A stretch of 64,000 nt of DNA from Tubiluchus corallicola (lineage: Eukaryota; Priapulida; Priapulimorpha; Priapulimorphida; Tubiluchidae), in the NCBI GenBank assembly GCA_030141605.1, contig JAQGDQ010000840.1:24856-88855 (forward strand), written 5' to 3'. The position numbers and the translations under genes are program-made. Positions 47,865 through 60,761 of the stretch are shown here, in pieces. Positions within the stretch are counted from its first letter, which is position 1; the number at the start of each line of letters is the position of its first letter. The notes beneath the pieces are model-generated. The model was not told where the DNA came from. It saw nothing but the letters and a program-made list of their open reading frames with translations, and searched no databases.

Positions 47865-50800
47865 CTGAACCAAAAAGAAAAAGATTTTCAAGAAGTATGT
47901 ACACTTGATATTAAACCAAGAAAGAAAAGATTTTCAAGAAGTATATTCACTTGATATTAAACCAAGAAAGAAAAGATTTTCAAGAAGTATGTCCACTTGA
48001 TATTAAACCAAGAAAGAAAAGATTTTCAAGAAGTATGTTCACTTGATATTAAACCAAGAAAGAAAAGATTTTTAAGAAGTATGTCCACTTGATATTAAAC
48101 CAAGAAAGAAAAGATTTTCAAGAAGTATGTTCACTTGATATTAAACCAAAAAGAAAAAGATTTTCAAAGAGTATGTACACTTGATATTAAACCAAAAAGA
48201 AAAAGATTTTCAAAGAGTATGTACACTTGATATTAAACCAAGAAAGAAAAGATTTTCAAAAAAGTATGTACACTTGATATTAAACCAAAAAGAAAAAGAT
48301 TTTCAAGAAGCATGTACACTTGATATTAAACCAAGAAAGAAAAGATTTTCAAGAAGTATGTTCACTTGATATTAAACCAAAAAGAAAAAGATTTTCAAAG
48401 AGTATGTACACTTGATATTAAACCAAAAAGAAAAAGATTTTCAAAGAGTATGTACACTTGATATTAAACCAAGAAAGAAAAGATTTTCAAGAAGTATGTG
48501 CACTTGATATTAAACCAAGAAAGAAAAGATTTTCAAGAAGTATGTCCACTTGATATTAAACCAAGAAAGAAAAGATTTTCAAGAAGTATGTTCACTTGAT
48601 ATTAAACCAAGAAAGAAAAGATTTTTAAGAAGTATGTCCACTTGATATTAAACCAAGAAAGAAAAGATTTTCAAGAAGTATGTTCACTTGATATTAAACC
48701 AAAAAGAAAAAGATTTTCAAAGAGTATGTACACTTGATATTAAACCAAAAAGAAAAAGATTTTCAAAGAGTATGTACACTTGATATTAAACCAAGAAAGA
48801 AAAGATTTTCAAAAAAGTATGTACACTTGATATTCAACCAAAAAGAAAAAGATTTTCAAGAAGTATGTACACTTGATATTAAACCAAAAAGAAAAAGATT
48901 TTCAAAGAGTATGTACACTTGATATTAAACCAAAAAGAAAAAGATTTTCAAAGAGTATGTACACTTGATATTAAACCAAGAAAGAAAAGATTTTCAAAAA
49001 AGTATGTACACTTGATATTCAACCAAAAAGAAAAAGATTTTCAAGAAGTATGTACACTTGAAATCAAACCAAGAAAGAAAAGATTTTTAAGAAGTATGTC
49101 CACTTGATATTAAACCAAGAAAGAAAAGATTTTCAAGAAGTATGTTCACTTGATATTAAACCAAAAAGAAAAAGATTTTCAAAGAGTATGTACACTTGAT
49201 ATTAAACCAAAAAGAAAAAGATTTTCAAAGAGTATGTACACTTGATATTAAACCAAGAAAGAAAAGATTTTCAAAAAAGTATGTACACTTGATATTAAAC
49301 CAAAAAGAAAAAGATTTTCAAGAAGTATGTACACTTGATATTAAACCAAGAAAGAAAAGATTTTCAAGAAGTATGTTCACTTGATATTAAACCAAAAAGA
49401 AAAAGATTTTCAAAGAGTATGTACACTTGATATTAAACCAAAAAGAAAAAGATTTTCAAAGAGTATGTACACTTGATATTAAACCAAGAAAGAAAAGATT
49501 TTCAAGAAGTATGTACACTTGATATTAAACCAAGAAAGAAAAGATTTTCAAGAAGTATGTCCACTTGATATTAAACCAAGAAAGAAAAGATTTTCAAGAA
49601 GTATGTTCACTTGATATTAAACCAAGAAAGAAAAGATTTTTAAGAAGTATGTCCACTTGATATTAAACCAAGAAAGAAAAGATTTTCAAGAAGTATGTTC
49701 ACTTGATATTAAACCAAAAAGAAAAAGATTTTCAAAGAGTATGTACACTTGATATTAAACCAAAAAGAAAAAGATTTTCAAAGAGTATGTACACTTGATA
49801 TTAAACCAAGAAAGAAAAGATTTTCAAAAAAGTATGTACACTTGATATTCAACCAAAAAGAAAAAGATTTTCAAGAAGTATGTACACTTGATATTAAACC
49901 AAAAAGAAAAAGATTTTCAAAGAGTATGTACACTTGATATTAAACCAAAAAGAAAAAGATTTTCAAAGAGTATGTACACTTGATATTAAACCAAGAAGGA
50001 AAAGATTTTCAAAAAGTATGTACACTTGATATTCAACCAAAAAGAAAAGATTTTCAAGAAGTATGTACACTTGAAATCAAACCAAGAAGGAAAATATTTT
50101 CAAGAAGTATGTTCATTTGAAATCAAACCAAGAAGGAAAATATTTTCAAGAAGTATGTTCATTTGATATTAAACCAAAAAGAAAAGATTTTCAAAGAGTA
50201 TGTTCATTTGATATTAAACCAAGAAAGAAAAGATTTTCAAGAAGTATGTTCATTTGATATTAGACCAAGAAAGAAAAGATTTTCAAAAAAGTATGTACAC
50301 TTGATATTAAACCAAAAAGAAAAAGATTTTCAAGAAGTATGTACACTTGATATTAAACCAAGAAAGAAAAGATTTTCAAGAAGTATGTACACTTGATATT
50401 AAACCAAAAAGAAAAAGACTTTCAAAAAGTATGTTCACTTGATATTAAACCAAGAAGAAAAAGATTTTCAAAAAGTATATTCACTTGATATTAAACCAAG
50501 AAGGAAAAGATTTTCAAGAAGTATGTCTACTTGAAATCAAACCAAGAAGGAAAAGATTTTCAAGAAGTATGTTCATTTGAAATCAAACCAAGAAGGAAAA
50601 TATTTTCAAGAAGTATGTTCACTTGATATTAAACCAAGAAAGAAAAGATTTTCAAGAAGTATGTACACTTGATATTAAACCAAGAAAGAAAAGATTTTCA
50701 AGAAGTATGTACACTTGATATTAAACCAAAAAGAAAAAGATTTTCAAAAAGTATGTTCACTTGATATTAAACCAAGAAGAAAAAGATTTTCAAAAAGTAT

Positions 50801-51680
50801 ATTCACTTGATATTAAACCAAGAAGGAAAAGATTTTCAAGAAGTATGTTTACTTAATATTAAACCAAGAAGGAAAAGATTTTCAAGAAGTATGTACACAA
50901 AAACAAAAAAAAACAAAGTATTCACTTGAATAAACCAAAAGAAAGATTTTCAAAGTATTCACTTGATATTAAACCAAGAAAGAAAAGATTTTCAAAAGTA
51001 TTCACTTGAATAACCAAAAGAAAAGATTTTCAAGAAGTATAAAAAAAAAACATTGATATTAAACCAAGAAGGAAGATTTTCAAGAAGTATATTCACTTGA
51101 TATTGAACCAAGAAAGAAAAGATTTTCAAGAAGTATATTCACTTGATATTAAACCAAGAAGGAAAAGATTTTCAAGAAGTATATTCACTTGATATTAAAC
51201 CAAGAAGGAAGATTTTCAAGAAGTATGTACACTTGATATTAAACCAAGAAGGAAAAGATTTTCAAGAAGTATGTACACTTGATATTAAACCAAGAAGGAA
51301 AAGATTTTCAAGAAGTATGTACACTTGATATTAAACCAAGAAGGAAAAGATTTTCAAGAAGTATGTTCACTTGATATTAAACCAAGAAGGAAGATTTTCA
51401 AGAAGTATATTCACTTGATATTGAACCAAGAAAGAAAAGATTTTCAAGAAGTATATTCACTTGATATTAAACCAAGAAGGAAAAGATTTTCAAGAAGTAT
51501 ATTCACTTGATATTAAACCAAGAAGGAAGATTTTCAAGAAGTATGTACACTTGATATTAAACCAAGAAGGAAGATTTTCAAGAAGTATGTACACTTGATA
51601 TTAAACCAAGAAGGAAAAGATTTTCAAGAAGTATATTCACTTGATATTAAACCAAGAAGGAAGATTTTCAAGAACTTCGT
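47865..51680. repeat. 46-bp minisatellite, about 82 units, with higher-order repeat
   Basis: Consensus parts are acttgatattaaaccaa, gaaaagattttcaa and gaagtatgt. Units are 46 or 47 bp. Specific variant combinations recur 1015 bp apart (48181 and 49196; 48734 and 49749), showing a 22-unit block duplication. It lies just upstream of the third zinc-finger exon. Its 61-77 codon frames (LDIKPRKKRFS) are artefacts. Confidence 0.95.
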
Positions 51681-52318
51681 ACAAAATGACATATTACTAT
51701 GGCACAAATCAAAATCATTCTTCTCAGTCTTAAATGATAAACATCAAAACCAACTTTGTTATATGTTATTAGTTTGTTATATGTTAGTATTTCATCAAGT
51801 ATGGTAGTGTTGTCACTTTGACAGGTGAGAAGTGAAAGGTATTTCAAAAGAATTTAGCCTTTAAACACATGAGCTCAAAAAATACGTTCAAATATGTCTC
51901 TACTGTCGGAATATACGAAGAACACCGATGTTAAAGGCAGTCAAAACTGTGGCAGCATTATGGTGTCAATTGTGCCAACACTCCCCCTATCACAATGGTT
52001 ACATCCCACTTGTGGGGGGAAGCATTTACTCGTGACATCACTTGGTTTAAGAAGTGATGTGACACTTAACAAAATGAGTGTTATACATAAAAAAAATCCA
52101 ACAGCATTGGACAATCAAGGACTACGCTACACTTATAACAAACCAAAATTGACTTGCAAAATAAATTATTTTAAATCTCTACTTATTATTGTTTGCAGGG
52201 GTAGGCAAAATCAGACTCAGGTACCTTTTTCTTATACCCATCGGTTACCCGATTGTTAAGAGTCAGTGGCAGTGAATAAATTGTTACTGGAAATCAAAAC
52301 AACCTCATATGCATTCCA
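51681..52318. other. Unrecognised 121-codon frame, otherwise nothing
   Basis: A plus-strand frame at 51894-52259 starts MSLLSEYTKNTDVKG; I do not recognise it. An imperfect hairpin (gtgacatcactt / aagtgatgtgac) lies inside at about 52040-52072. Probably not a gene. Confidence 0.25.
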
Positions 52319-55300
52319 GTGTTATCTTAGTGATAAACATTCAGTTATTAGAAGCTTAGGTCATGAACGCCACCTATGAGTCACAAATGTTAGTGTTTTG
52401 CCACTGCACAGCTGTGTTATCTCAGTAATAAACATTCAGTTATTAGAAGCTTAGGTCGTGAACGCCACCTATGAGTCACAAATGTTAGTGTTTTGCCACT
52501 GCACAGCTGTGTTATCTTAGTAATAAACATTCAGTTATTAGAAGCTTAGGCCATGAACGCCACCTATGAGTCACAAATGTTAGTGTTTTGCCACTGCACA
52601 GCTGTGTTATCTCAGTAATAAACATTCAGTTATTAGAAGCTTAGGCCCTGAACGCCACCTATGAGTCACAAATGTTAGTGTTTTGCCACTGCACAGCTGT
52701 GTTATCTCAGTAATAAACATTCAGTTATTAGAAGCTTAGGCCGTGAACGCCACCTATGAGTCACAAATGTTAGTGTTTTGCCACTGCACAGCTGTGTTAT
52801 CTCAGTAATAAACATTCAGTTATTAGAAGCTTAGGCAGTGAACGCCACCTATGAGTCACAAATGTTAGTGTTTTGCCACTGCACAGCTGTGTTATCTCAG
52901 TGATAAACATTCAGTTATTAGAAGCTTAGGCCGTGAACGCCACCTATGAGTCACAAATGTTAGTGTTTTGCCACTGCACAGCTGTGTTATCTCAGTAATA
53001 AACATTCAGTTATTAGAAGCTTAGGTCGTGAACGCCACCTATGAGTCACAAATGTTAGTGTTTTGCCACTGCACAGCTGTGTTATCTTAGTGATAAACAT
53101 TCAGTTATTAGAAGCTTAGGCCGTGAACGCCACCTATGAGTCACAAATGTTAGTGTTTTGCCACTGCACAGCTGTGTTATCTTAGTGATAAACATTCAGT
53201 TAAGAAGCTTAGCCGAACGCCACCTATGAGTCACAAATGTTATGTTTTGCCACTGCACAGCTGTGTTATCTCAGTAATAAACATTCAGTTATTAGAAGCT
53301 TAGGCCGTGAACGCCACCTATGAGTCACAAATGTTAGTGTTTTGCCACTGCACAGCTGTGTTATCTTAGTGATAAACATTCAGTTATTAGAAGCTTAGGC
53401 CGTGAACGCCACCTATGAGTCACAAATGTTAGTGTTTTGCCACTGCACAGCTGTGTTATCTCAGTAATAAACATTCAGTTATTAGAAGCTTAGGCCGTGA
53501 ACGCCACCTATGAGTCACAAATGTTAGTGTTTTGCCACTGCACAGCTGTGTTATCTCAGTAATAAACATTCAGTTATTAGAAGCTTAGGCCGTGAACGCC
53601 ACCTATGAGTCACAAATGTTAGTGTTTTGCCACTGCACAGCTGTGTTATCTTAGTAATAAACATTCAGTTATTAGAAGCTTAGGCCGTGAACGCCACCTA
53701 TGAGTCACAAATGTTAGTGTTTTGCCACTGCACAGCTGTGTTATCTTAGTGATAAACATTCAGTTATTAGAAGCTTAGGCCGTGAACGCCACCTATGAGT
53801 CACAAATGTTAGTGTTTTGCCACTGCACAGCTGTGTTATCTCAGTAATAAACATTCAGTTATTAGAAGCTTAGGCCATGAACGCCACCTATGAGTCACAA
53901 ATGTTAGTGTTTTGCCACTGCACAGCTGTGTTATCTTAGTGATAAACATTCAGTTATTAGAAGCTTAGGCCGTGAACGCCACCTATGAGTCACAAATGTT
54001 AGTGTTTTGCCACTGCACAGCTGTGTTATCTCAGTAATAAACATTCAGTTATTAGAAGCTTAGGCCGTGAACGCCACCTATGAGTCACAAATGTTAGTGT
54101 TTTGCCACTGCACAGCTGTGTTATCTCAGTAATAAACATTCAGTTATTAGAAGCTTAGGCCGTGAACGCCACCTATGAGTCACAAATGTTAGTGTTTTGC
54201 CACTGCACAGCTGTGTTATCTTAGTGATAAACATTCAGTTATTAGAAGCTTAGGTCGTGAACGCCACCTATGAGTCACAAATGTTAGTGTTTTGCCACTG
54301 CACAGCTGTGTTATCTCAGTGATAAACATTCAGTTAAGAAGCTTAGGCCGTGAACGCCACCTATGAGTCACAAATGTTAGTGTTTTGCCACTGCACAGCT
54401 GTGTTATCTCAGTAATAAACATTCAGTTATTAGAAGCTTAGGCCGTGAACGCCACCTATGAGTCACAATTAGTGTTTACTGCAGCTGTTTATCTTAGTGA
54501 TAAACATTCAGTTAGAAGCTTAGGCCGTGAACGCCACTATGAGTCACAAATGTTAGTGTTTTGCCACTGCACAGCTGTGTTATCTCAGTGATAAACATTC
54601 AGTTACTAGAAGCTTAGGTCGTGAACGCCACCTATGAGTCACAAATGTTAGTGTTTTGCCACTGCACAGCTGTGTTATCTCAGTAATAAACATTCAGTTA
54701 TTAGAAGCTTAGGCCGTGAACGCCACCTATGAGTCACAAATGTTAGTGTTTTGCCACTGCACAGCTGTGTTATCTCAGTAATAAACATTCAGTTATTAGA
54801 AGCTTAGGCCGTGAACGCCACCTATGAGTCACAAATGTTAGTGTTTTGCCACTGCACAGCTGTGTTATCTTAGTGATAAACATTCAGTTATTAGAAGCTT
54901 AGGCCATGAACGCCACCTATGAGTCACAAATGTTAGTGTTTTGCCACTGCACAGCTGTGTTATCTCAGTAATAAACATTCAGTTATTAGAAGCTTAGGCC
55001 GTGAACGCCACCTATGAGTCACAAATGTTAGTGTTTTGCCACTGCACAGCTGTGTTATCTTAGTGATAAACATTCAGTTATTAGAAGCTTAGGCCGTGAA
55101 CGCCACCTATGAGTCACAAATGTTAGTGTTTTGCCACTGCACAGCTGTGTTATCTTAGTGATAAACATTCAGTTATTAGAAGCTTAGGCCATGAACGCCA
55201 CCTATGAGTCACAAATGTTAGTGTTTTGCCACTGCAGAGCTGTGTTATCTCAGTAATAAACATTCAGTTATTAGAAGCTTAGGCCGTGAACGCCACCTAT

Positions 55301-55340
55301 GAGTCACAAATGTTAGTGTTTTGCCACCGCACAGCTTTAT
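52319..55340. repeat. 95-bp satellite, about 32 units
   Basis: Units of 95 bp are highly alike. Each holds aagcttagg, gaacgccacctatgagtcac and gccactgcacagctgtg. Differences concentrate at a few positions (tctcagtaat/tcttagtgat, the base after taggc). A few units have short deletions (around 53195, 54470 and 54520). The unit includes TGAGTCA, an AP-1 core, and CAGCTG, an E-box. Confidence 0.97.
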
Positions 55341-58140
55341 CTCTCAGACTTCTTATCGATGAATCAGCTACATCATAGGGATTATAATAATTTCCCCCTT
55401 TGTGAATTTTTAGTCCTTAATTTCAACAATCCATTTGCTCACATCACTGTTTGTGGCTGGAATGTTCATACACCATTTTGCTGTTCGTAAAGAAATTACA
55501 GTTTGTTTTTGGTAAAGTTTCATAGATCACCCCTTTAGTGAAAATGATATGATCTGCTATGCGCTTGCAACTGATAGAGATATAATCGCCAAATCCGTGC
55601 TAAGGCTGAAATACACTACTATACAGAATTTCAAATAATAATTTACTAAAGACCAATTCCACTGTTTGAGTGCAGATTGGCCAGGTGCCAGCGCAGCTGT
55701 TAATTGTTTATTGTATGTACCTGTTGTACAATACAAGTGTGCCGAAGAAGTAACATTTAAATTTTTAATAAATCCTTAAACAATGAATATCCTATATTAG
55801 ACCGTCTATATACTACATAATAATACCTTATCCAAACAAATAAGGGCCTATATTATTTCATTTCGTAATTTTCAAAGTCGAATACACGAGTGATGGTATC
55901 GTAAACGGACCTCTCTCATATGCCTTTTGAAACTTTTAATATAATACAATGAGTAGCATTTTTATTGTCGAAACTGATAGGAATAAATGGCTCGGATAAT
56001 AAACAATCTTAGCGTAACCGATGGAAACACTACTAGTACTAACTACTAATACTATAATATCAAACACAATGGAATTCCCATCGAGCCTAAATTGGAAATT
56101 GCCGTTTATTCGACGAAAACCAGCATTGCGCTACGTTACAGAGAGCAAATTGGTGGTAATGAACCCAAAGTTGTTTAAAAATTATTTAGACTTCTTCAAT
56201 TTTGTCGAACTTCTCTTATCAAAATACATAATTGTTCTTCTGAAGCAACATGCAAAACCAAGCTTTCCCACCAAGCTACCTTAAACTATTTCGGCTATTT
56301 TCTAAGACGTGACACCAAGAATTCTATAGTACACCATAGATACGATTGATCTTTCACTGACGAGAGACAATGATTCAAAAATCGAATAAAATTATAGAAT
56401 ATTTTTTTGACTGAAATGACTGCTAGGTGACCATTACAATCCTTCGTCGCCCCGCGTCAATTATAATGCATTGTGTGTTCATAGTTTATTATATGTATTT
56501 GAAATGAGACAAATAAACTAAACTAAACTTAAACTTGCTAAGAATCTACTTCATTATTTTTACATTGGTACTGCACCCCAGTAAACATAATAACACTTTC
56601 ACAACATCTGAAAAACATTTTGAAAATTTACTTTACTCTCTTGAAACGTTTTGGCAACTTTTCTGAAGCGGTTAATTCATGAAACTAAGTTAAACTATTC
56701 ACATGCAAGCTAAAATGATAAATATTAATGATATAAATCGCATTAATTGTTTGTAAATCACATAAACAGTGGCAAATTGGGATTCACTTTCATAATGAGT
56801 TATGTGCGCGGCGCTTTTGTGACCAGTAATAAAGTTGCAGTTGTTATGTATTAATGCGTCAGACCGTATTGTAAATAAAGTAGTTCGGCAACATGCATGA
56901 TGGTCCAGTGTACTTCGCTATTTCTACTGGGCAGAGATCCAGCTACATCAACATAAATCAGCAGTAACATGTCACAGAACAAAGCCCTGATAAGAAAGTC
57001 AGAAGCAAGTCAAAATTTTAGTTAATTATTTTTAGTCAGATAATCAAACAATTACAAATATTCGAGTCATTTCACAAGACAATGAAGCAACAAACTTATA
57101 ATGCCATCATATGTATGTGAAAAAAATCACATTTTGTTTTTGTGGTTACGTCAGTGTTAGAGTTATGGTTGGTGTTGCGATGATTTTTTTCCTGTAACTT
57201 TTTTCCTGTCAATTTTTCTGTGACTGTGATCAGCTAGTAATCCTGTATTCAGCAAATTAAGCGGCCCGTTCCAAGCATTTTTGAGTCAATTGATCGAGTA
57301 ATTCTATTAACAGAGAATCTGTTAATTGGCGTCTGCTGTATTTGATGATCTTTAATAATTTTTTGTATGATTTTCAAAATGTTATGTCTCTAACAATTTT
57401 TTAACCCCATTAGCAATAAAGCTCAACAAATTTTTCGAAAAACAAAAAATACTTAGCAACCTCTTAAAACACAAAAGTAGTTATAATAATATTAATATAT
57501 ACAATAGTACAGTAGGCTTAATAGACACACGGTTAATAAACTCAATCACTTAATTGATTCAAAAACGCCTAGAACTGACTGCTTCTATTTAAATGTACAT
57601 GAAACTGTCGGTAATTGATTGAAATATCTCCGCATAATTGTCTCAACATATAGTTTTGTATGTAAGCAGGTTATGTTTACAGACAGTTAATGCGCTAATA
57701 GGCTAATGTAGTGGTTTTGCTTTGAAACTGTTAACAAGCTCGTCCATTGCAATTAACCTCGTAATCTGGTATTTTTGTAAGCTAAACGTTAACTGTACCT
57801 TTATAATACATATTACACTCGCTATACCTTCCCAAAAAAACGTGAAGCCCAAAAAGTTATAACTCAAATTATAAGAGATTACATTTAAAGTTCTCTTTAA
57901 CTAAAATTTATTGCAATGATTGAACTAACATCGCACAACGCTAGTCATAGATCAGCGGCGGTTTTGCCTATCGGCATACATATATTTTTAGATGCGCCTG
58001 GTTTCGAACGGATTTCTTTACAGTTTGTGCTTCATGCATGATGGCACATGTGTCTAAGAAATTGGCTTAAAACTTATTTATTAACGGACTATTTGTTTAT
58101 TTACAAAATTAATACAAATTTAATAAGCTTACTTATAAAA
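55341..58140. other. No clear gene; possible retroposon tail near 56.5 kb
   Basis: A plus-strand frame at 56021-56284 ends in LLKQHAKPSFPTKLP and is followed by sequence ending in (aaact)n at about 56515-56533, which resembles a retroposon tail. I cannot assign a family. No other feature is recognised. Confidence 0.3.
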
Positions 58141-58264
58141 ATGGCTTTTTTCTGGTTACTTGGAATTGTAACATTTTTTATAAGCATTGTGCAGTTTGTT
58201 AGAATATTATTTTCAGACGGTGATTTAGTTTTGATGTTTGCTGAACGATTTGGAAAACCAATCG
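58141..58264 (+). CDS. DHRS7: DHRS7-like dehydrogenase, exon 1
   Basis: The frame starts MAFFWLLGIVTFF, a hydrophobic signal-anchor segment, and continues FSDGDLVLMFAERFGKPI. This matches the N-terminus of DHRS7 (GDLTLLWAE in the human protein). I place the donor at atcg|gtaggg because its one leftover base completes the codon at the exon 2 acceptor; a later donor (cctaaa|gtgag) would break the frame. DHRS7 proteins are short-chain dehydrogenase/reductases anchored to the endoplasmic reticulum membrane that use NADP(H) on retinoid and steroid-type carbonyls. Function is inferred from family only. Confidence 0.8.
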
Positions 58265-58916
58265 GTAGGGCACCTAAAGTGAGACTCACACTTCTTTTTT
58301 AATAAAAAGTAATGGTGGCAAATTGTTTTTCTTAATAACCTCGTAACCAAGCAGTTTTTGTATATTATTATTATCATTCTGTGTTTTTCTTTCGTAAAAT
58401 CGATGGCTTAAAATTAGTTGAGTAAGTAAATAAGTAAATTTGTTTCTCAATTCCATTAGTGATCAAACGTGTTACATGATGAAACTCGGAATTAGAGTCA
58501 AATGAAACTGCATTCAGTAGACAGGATTCCAGTTAATCATAGATTAATCCTACCATGTAATACAAGCACCCAATCCTACCCAGTTTAAGTCTCGTCTCGA
58601 TAGATTTTGGAAAAATAATGCTGAAAAATATATATACCCCAGGTTGCCACAATGGCAACAAGAAACCCTATACTTCGCTTCGTGATCGTAGTGTCACCAC
58701 CCATTATGTATTTTTAATAGTGAAAAGTAAACAAGGAAGAATGGAGAGGTTTATAAGCAAGTATGCTTAACCTCTATCCTTCGACGGTAACGGTAACGGT
58801 AATAGAAGGGGAATATACTGGGATACTATTAGTGATGGGTTGATAATAGATTAATAAAATTATTTCAATTTACAACTATGCATAAATAGATATAATCAGC
58901 AATTGAAAACTAGCTC

Positions 58917-59246
58917 AATTAATCAAGAGCAAAATATGTGTTACACTATTAATCAAGAGCAAAATATTTGTTACACAATTAATCAAGAGCAAAATATTTG
59001 TTACACAATTAATCAAGAGCAAAATATTTGTTACACAATTAATCAAGAGCAAAATATTTGTTACACAATTAATCAAGAGCAAAATATTTGTTACACAATT
59101 AATCAAGAGCAAAATATGTGTTACACAATTAATCAAGAGCAAAATATTTGTTACACAATTAATCAAGAGCAAAATATGTGTTACACAATTAATCAAGAGC
59201 AAAATATTTGTTACACAATTAATCAAGAGCAAAATATTTGTTACAC
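58917..59246. repeat. 30-bp minisatellite, 11 units
   Basis: Eleven units of attaatcaagagcaaaatat plus t/gtgttacaca with almost no divergence (only t/g at one position). Because 30 is a multiple of three, both strands carry open frames (INQEQNICYT; LLLINCVTNI), which are artefacts. Confidence 0.97.
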
Positions 59247-59251
59247 ACATG

Positions 59252-59440
59252 GCATTCTTGCATTTTTTTCTTTGTTTAACTCACCTTACACAACGCACAC
59301 AATTGCAAACCTCAGTGTTGGAAACTGGTGTCTTACGACATACTTATAGGCTAACATTGCGCTTGTCTATAAAATTACTTTATGAGTCTGAAAATGACAG
59401 ACAGTGAAGAATTTCCTGAGCAAGATTATAGGTTCAAGCA
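59252..59440 (+). repeat. Dispersed repeat with mini-ORF, copy 2
   Basis: Resembles 33300-33630: ttgcatttttttctttg, caccttacacaa, and a mini-ORF start MTDSEEFPEQDYRF. Also matches 60128-60375. Confidence 0.55.
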
Positions 59441-59652
59441 CCAGTTGTGTGTAAAATTAAATTCATTGTATTCGTTAATTAATCAATTGGTCAGCAAAGC
59501 TATAAAGTGTTAGGTTAGTCACATAAACAATTGAAAAGTCAGTAAAACAATAGTCTGTTACAATTTCTTTGTTCTTAGTCAAGCTTGTATGATAAGTTTT
59601 GGTTAAAGGAAAAGTCAAACCTCTAATTTGCAGTGAGGGGGATGTTGTAATA

Positions 59653-59976
59653 CAGTCAACCCTCGTTAAACCGGACCCCGTTATCCGGATATCGGATAAG
59701 ACGGACGTCATCCGTGGTAAAGGAAACTGACCGATTTCCGTCCGAGCCCGAGCGCTAAACACAACATGGCCTACCAACTGTACAATAATTTCTTTATTCT
59801 CACAGGTTAACTATTTTAAAGTAATATACAGTATAGTATATAGTGCACAGTATATAGTGCAATGTATATAGGCCTTATTAAGGTGATTATTCCTGTATAA
59901 TATAGACCATATATAGGCATAATCGGCTAAACCGGACACCCCCCCCCAATTAGTCCGGTTTAACGAGGGTTGACTG
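59653..59976. mobile_element. Pogo/Tigger-like MITE, perfect terminal repeats, TA duplication
   Basis: A 24-bp perfect terminal inverted repeat begins cagtcaaccctcgttaaacc and is flanked by TA on both sides (59651-59652, 59977-59978). At 324 bp with no transposase it is non-autonomous. Perfect ends imply fairly recent activity. Confidence 0.9.
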
Positions 59977-60127
59977 TATCTCAGTAACTATTTAATATGC
60001 TCATGCATAACAGGAGACCAGTCTTCACCATGTCATAACCTTCAAGACACGGCTGTAATAGTGCCTTCTGAATTATCTATTAAATATGTTATAAACTTTA
60101 CTACATTGTTCAGACTCATCTTGTATC

Positions 60128-60375
60128 TTCAGTGTCTTACGACATACGCATACTTATACGCTAACATTGCGCTTGTCTGTAGAAATATTTTACGAGTATG
60201 AAAATGGCGGACAGTGAAGAAGATTATAGGCTGAATTTCAGTGCTGCAAATCCTGCCATGTTTATTAAATATGGATAAAACGCTAAAAGATTGTTGTAAA
60301 AGATTAATTGTGATATTGAATTACAAAAACAAAACTCGAATCGAATTAGAAAATTCAAAATCGTCCATCACTAGA
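60128..60375 (+). repeat. Dispersed repeat with mini-ORF, copy 3
   Basis: Mini-ORF MADSEEDYRLNFSAANP then AMFIKYG and stop, parallel to 33464 (MADSNKSHEKLYRLNLS then AMFVKRG and stop). Confidence 0.6.
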
Positions 60376-60611
60376 TGCTGTACGCTCTTTTGCAGTAGGC
60401 AAAACTAAATGACTTCCTTTCACTAGGCCTAGAACAACATGTTTTACCTAATTTTTGTTTTCTGTATGTTTATTTTTTGATGAAGCGATTTTAAACGTGC
60501 CTTCGTTTAATTAAAATTACTTTGTCTACTTTTTCTATTTTAGTTTCTGAATGCTGCTAATTGTTTCGTCTGCATTTTTGTTTACAATAATTTTGCAAAT
60601 TTGTCATTTAG

Positions 60612-60761
60612 CATCTCTGAAAGGGCAGGTTGTTTGGATAACGGGAGCTTCAAGCGGGATAGGGGAATATCTGGCTTATGAACTGGCAAAAGTTGGAGCA
60701 AAGCTGGTGCTCTCTGCTAGACGGAAGTCTGAGCTTGACAGGGTAAAAAGAGAATGTCTCG
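60612..60761 (+). CDS. DHRS7: DHRS7-like dehydrogenase, exon 2 (NADP-binding motif)
   Basis: Acceptor tcatttag and donor ctcg|gtacag bound 150 nt. The frame reads [20 protein letters not shown] and continues [20 protein letters not shown] to [12 protein letters not shown] is the TGxxxGxG dinucleotide-binding motif of classical short-chain dehydrogenases, and the Arg pair after VLSA favours NADP(H). Phases at both ends (two bases in, one base out) match the neighbouring exons. Confidence 0.93.

Larger units (their letters stand above)
58265..60611. other. DHRS7-like intron 1, rich in repeats
   Basis: Holds the 30-bp minisatellite, two copies of the mini-ORF repeat and a TA-flanked MITE, listed separately. 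A perfect short hairpin (gttgccacaatggcaac) occurs at about 58643. Confidence 0.7.

Noticed and set aside
48181-51510. Repeated 61-77 codon frames with LDIKPRKKRFS
   Set aside because: The 46-bp unit shifts frame every repeat; each frame begins and ends within the array.
51894-52259. 121-codon frame between the 46-bp and 95-bp arrays
   Set aside because: No recognisable domain, weak start context and no splice support; kept only as a note.
52319-55340. CRISPR-like regular array
   Set aside because: Contiguous 95-bp near-identical units without unique spacers, in a eukaryotic window; a satellite.
58265-58302. Later donor (cctaaa|gtgag) for DHRS7-like exon 1
   Set aside because: It would leave phase 0 and break the frame at the only acceptor that preserves SLKGQVVW; the donor at 58265 restores phase.
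58903-59349. 148-codon frame with repeated INQEQNICYT
   Set aside because: Artefact of the 30-bp minisatellite; the opposite strand is open too.
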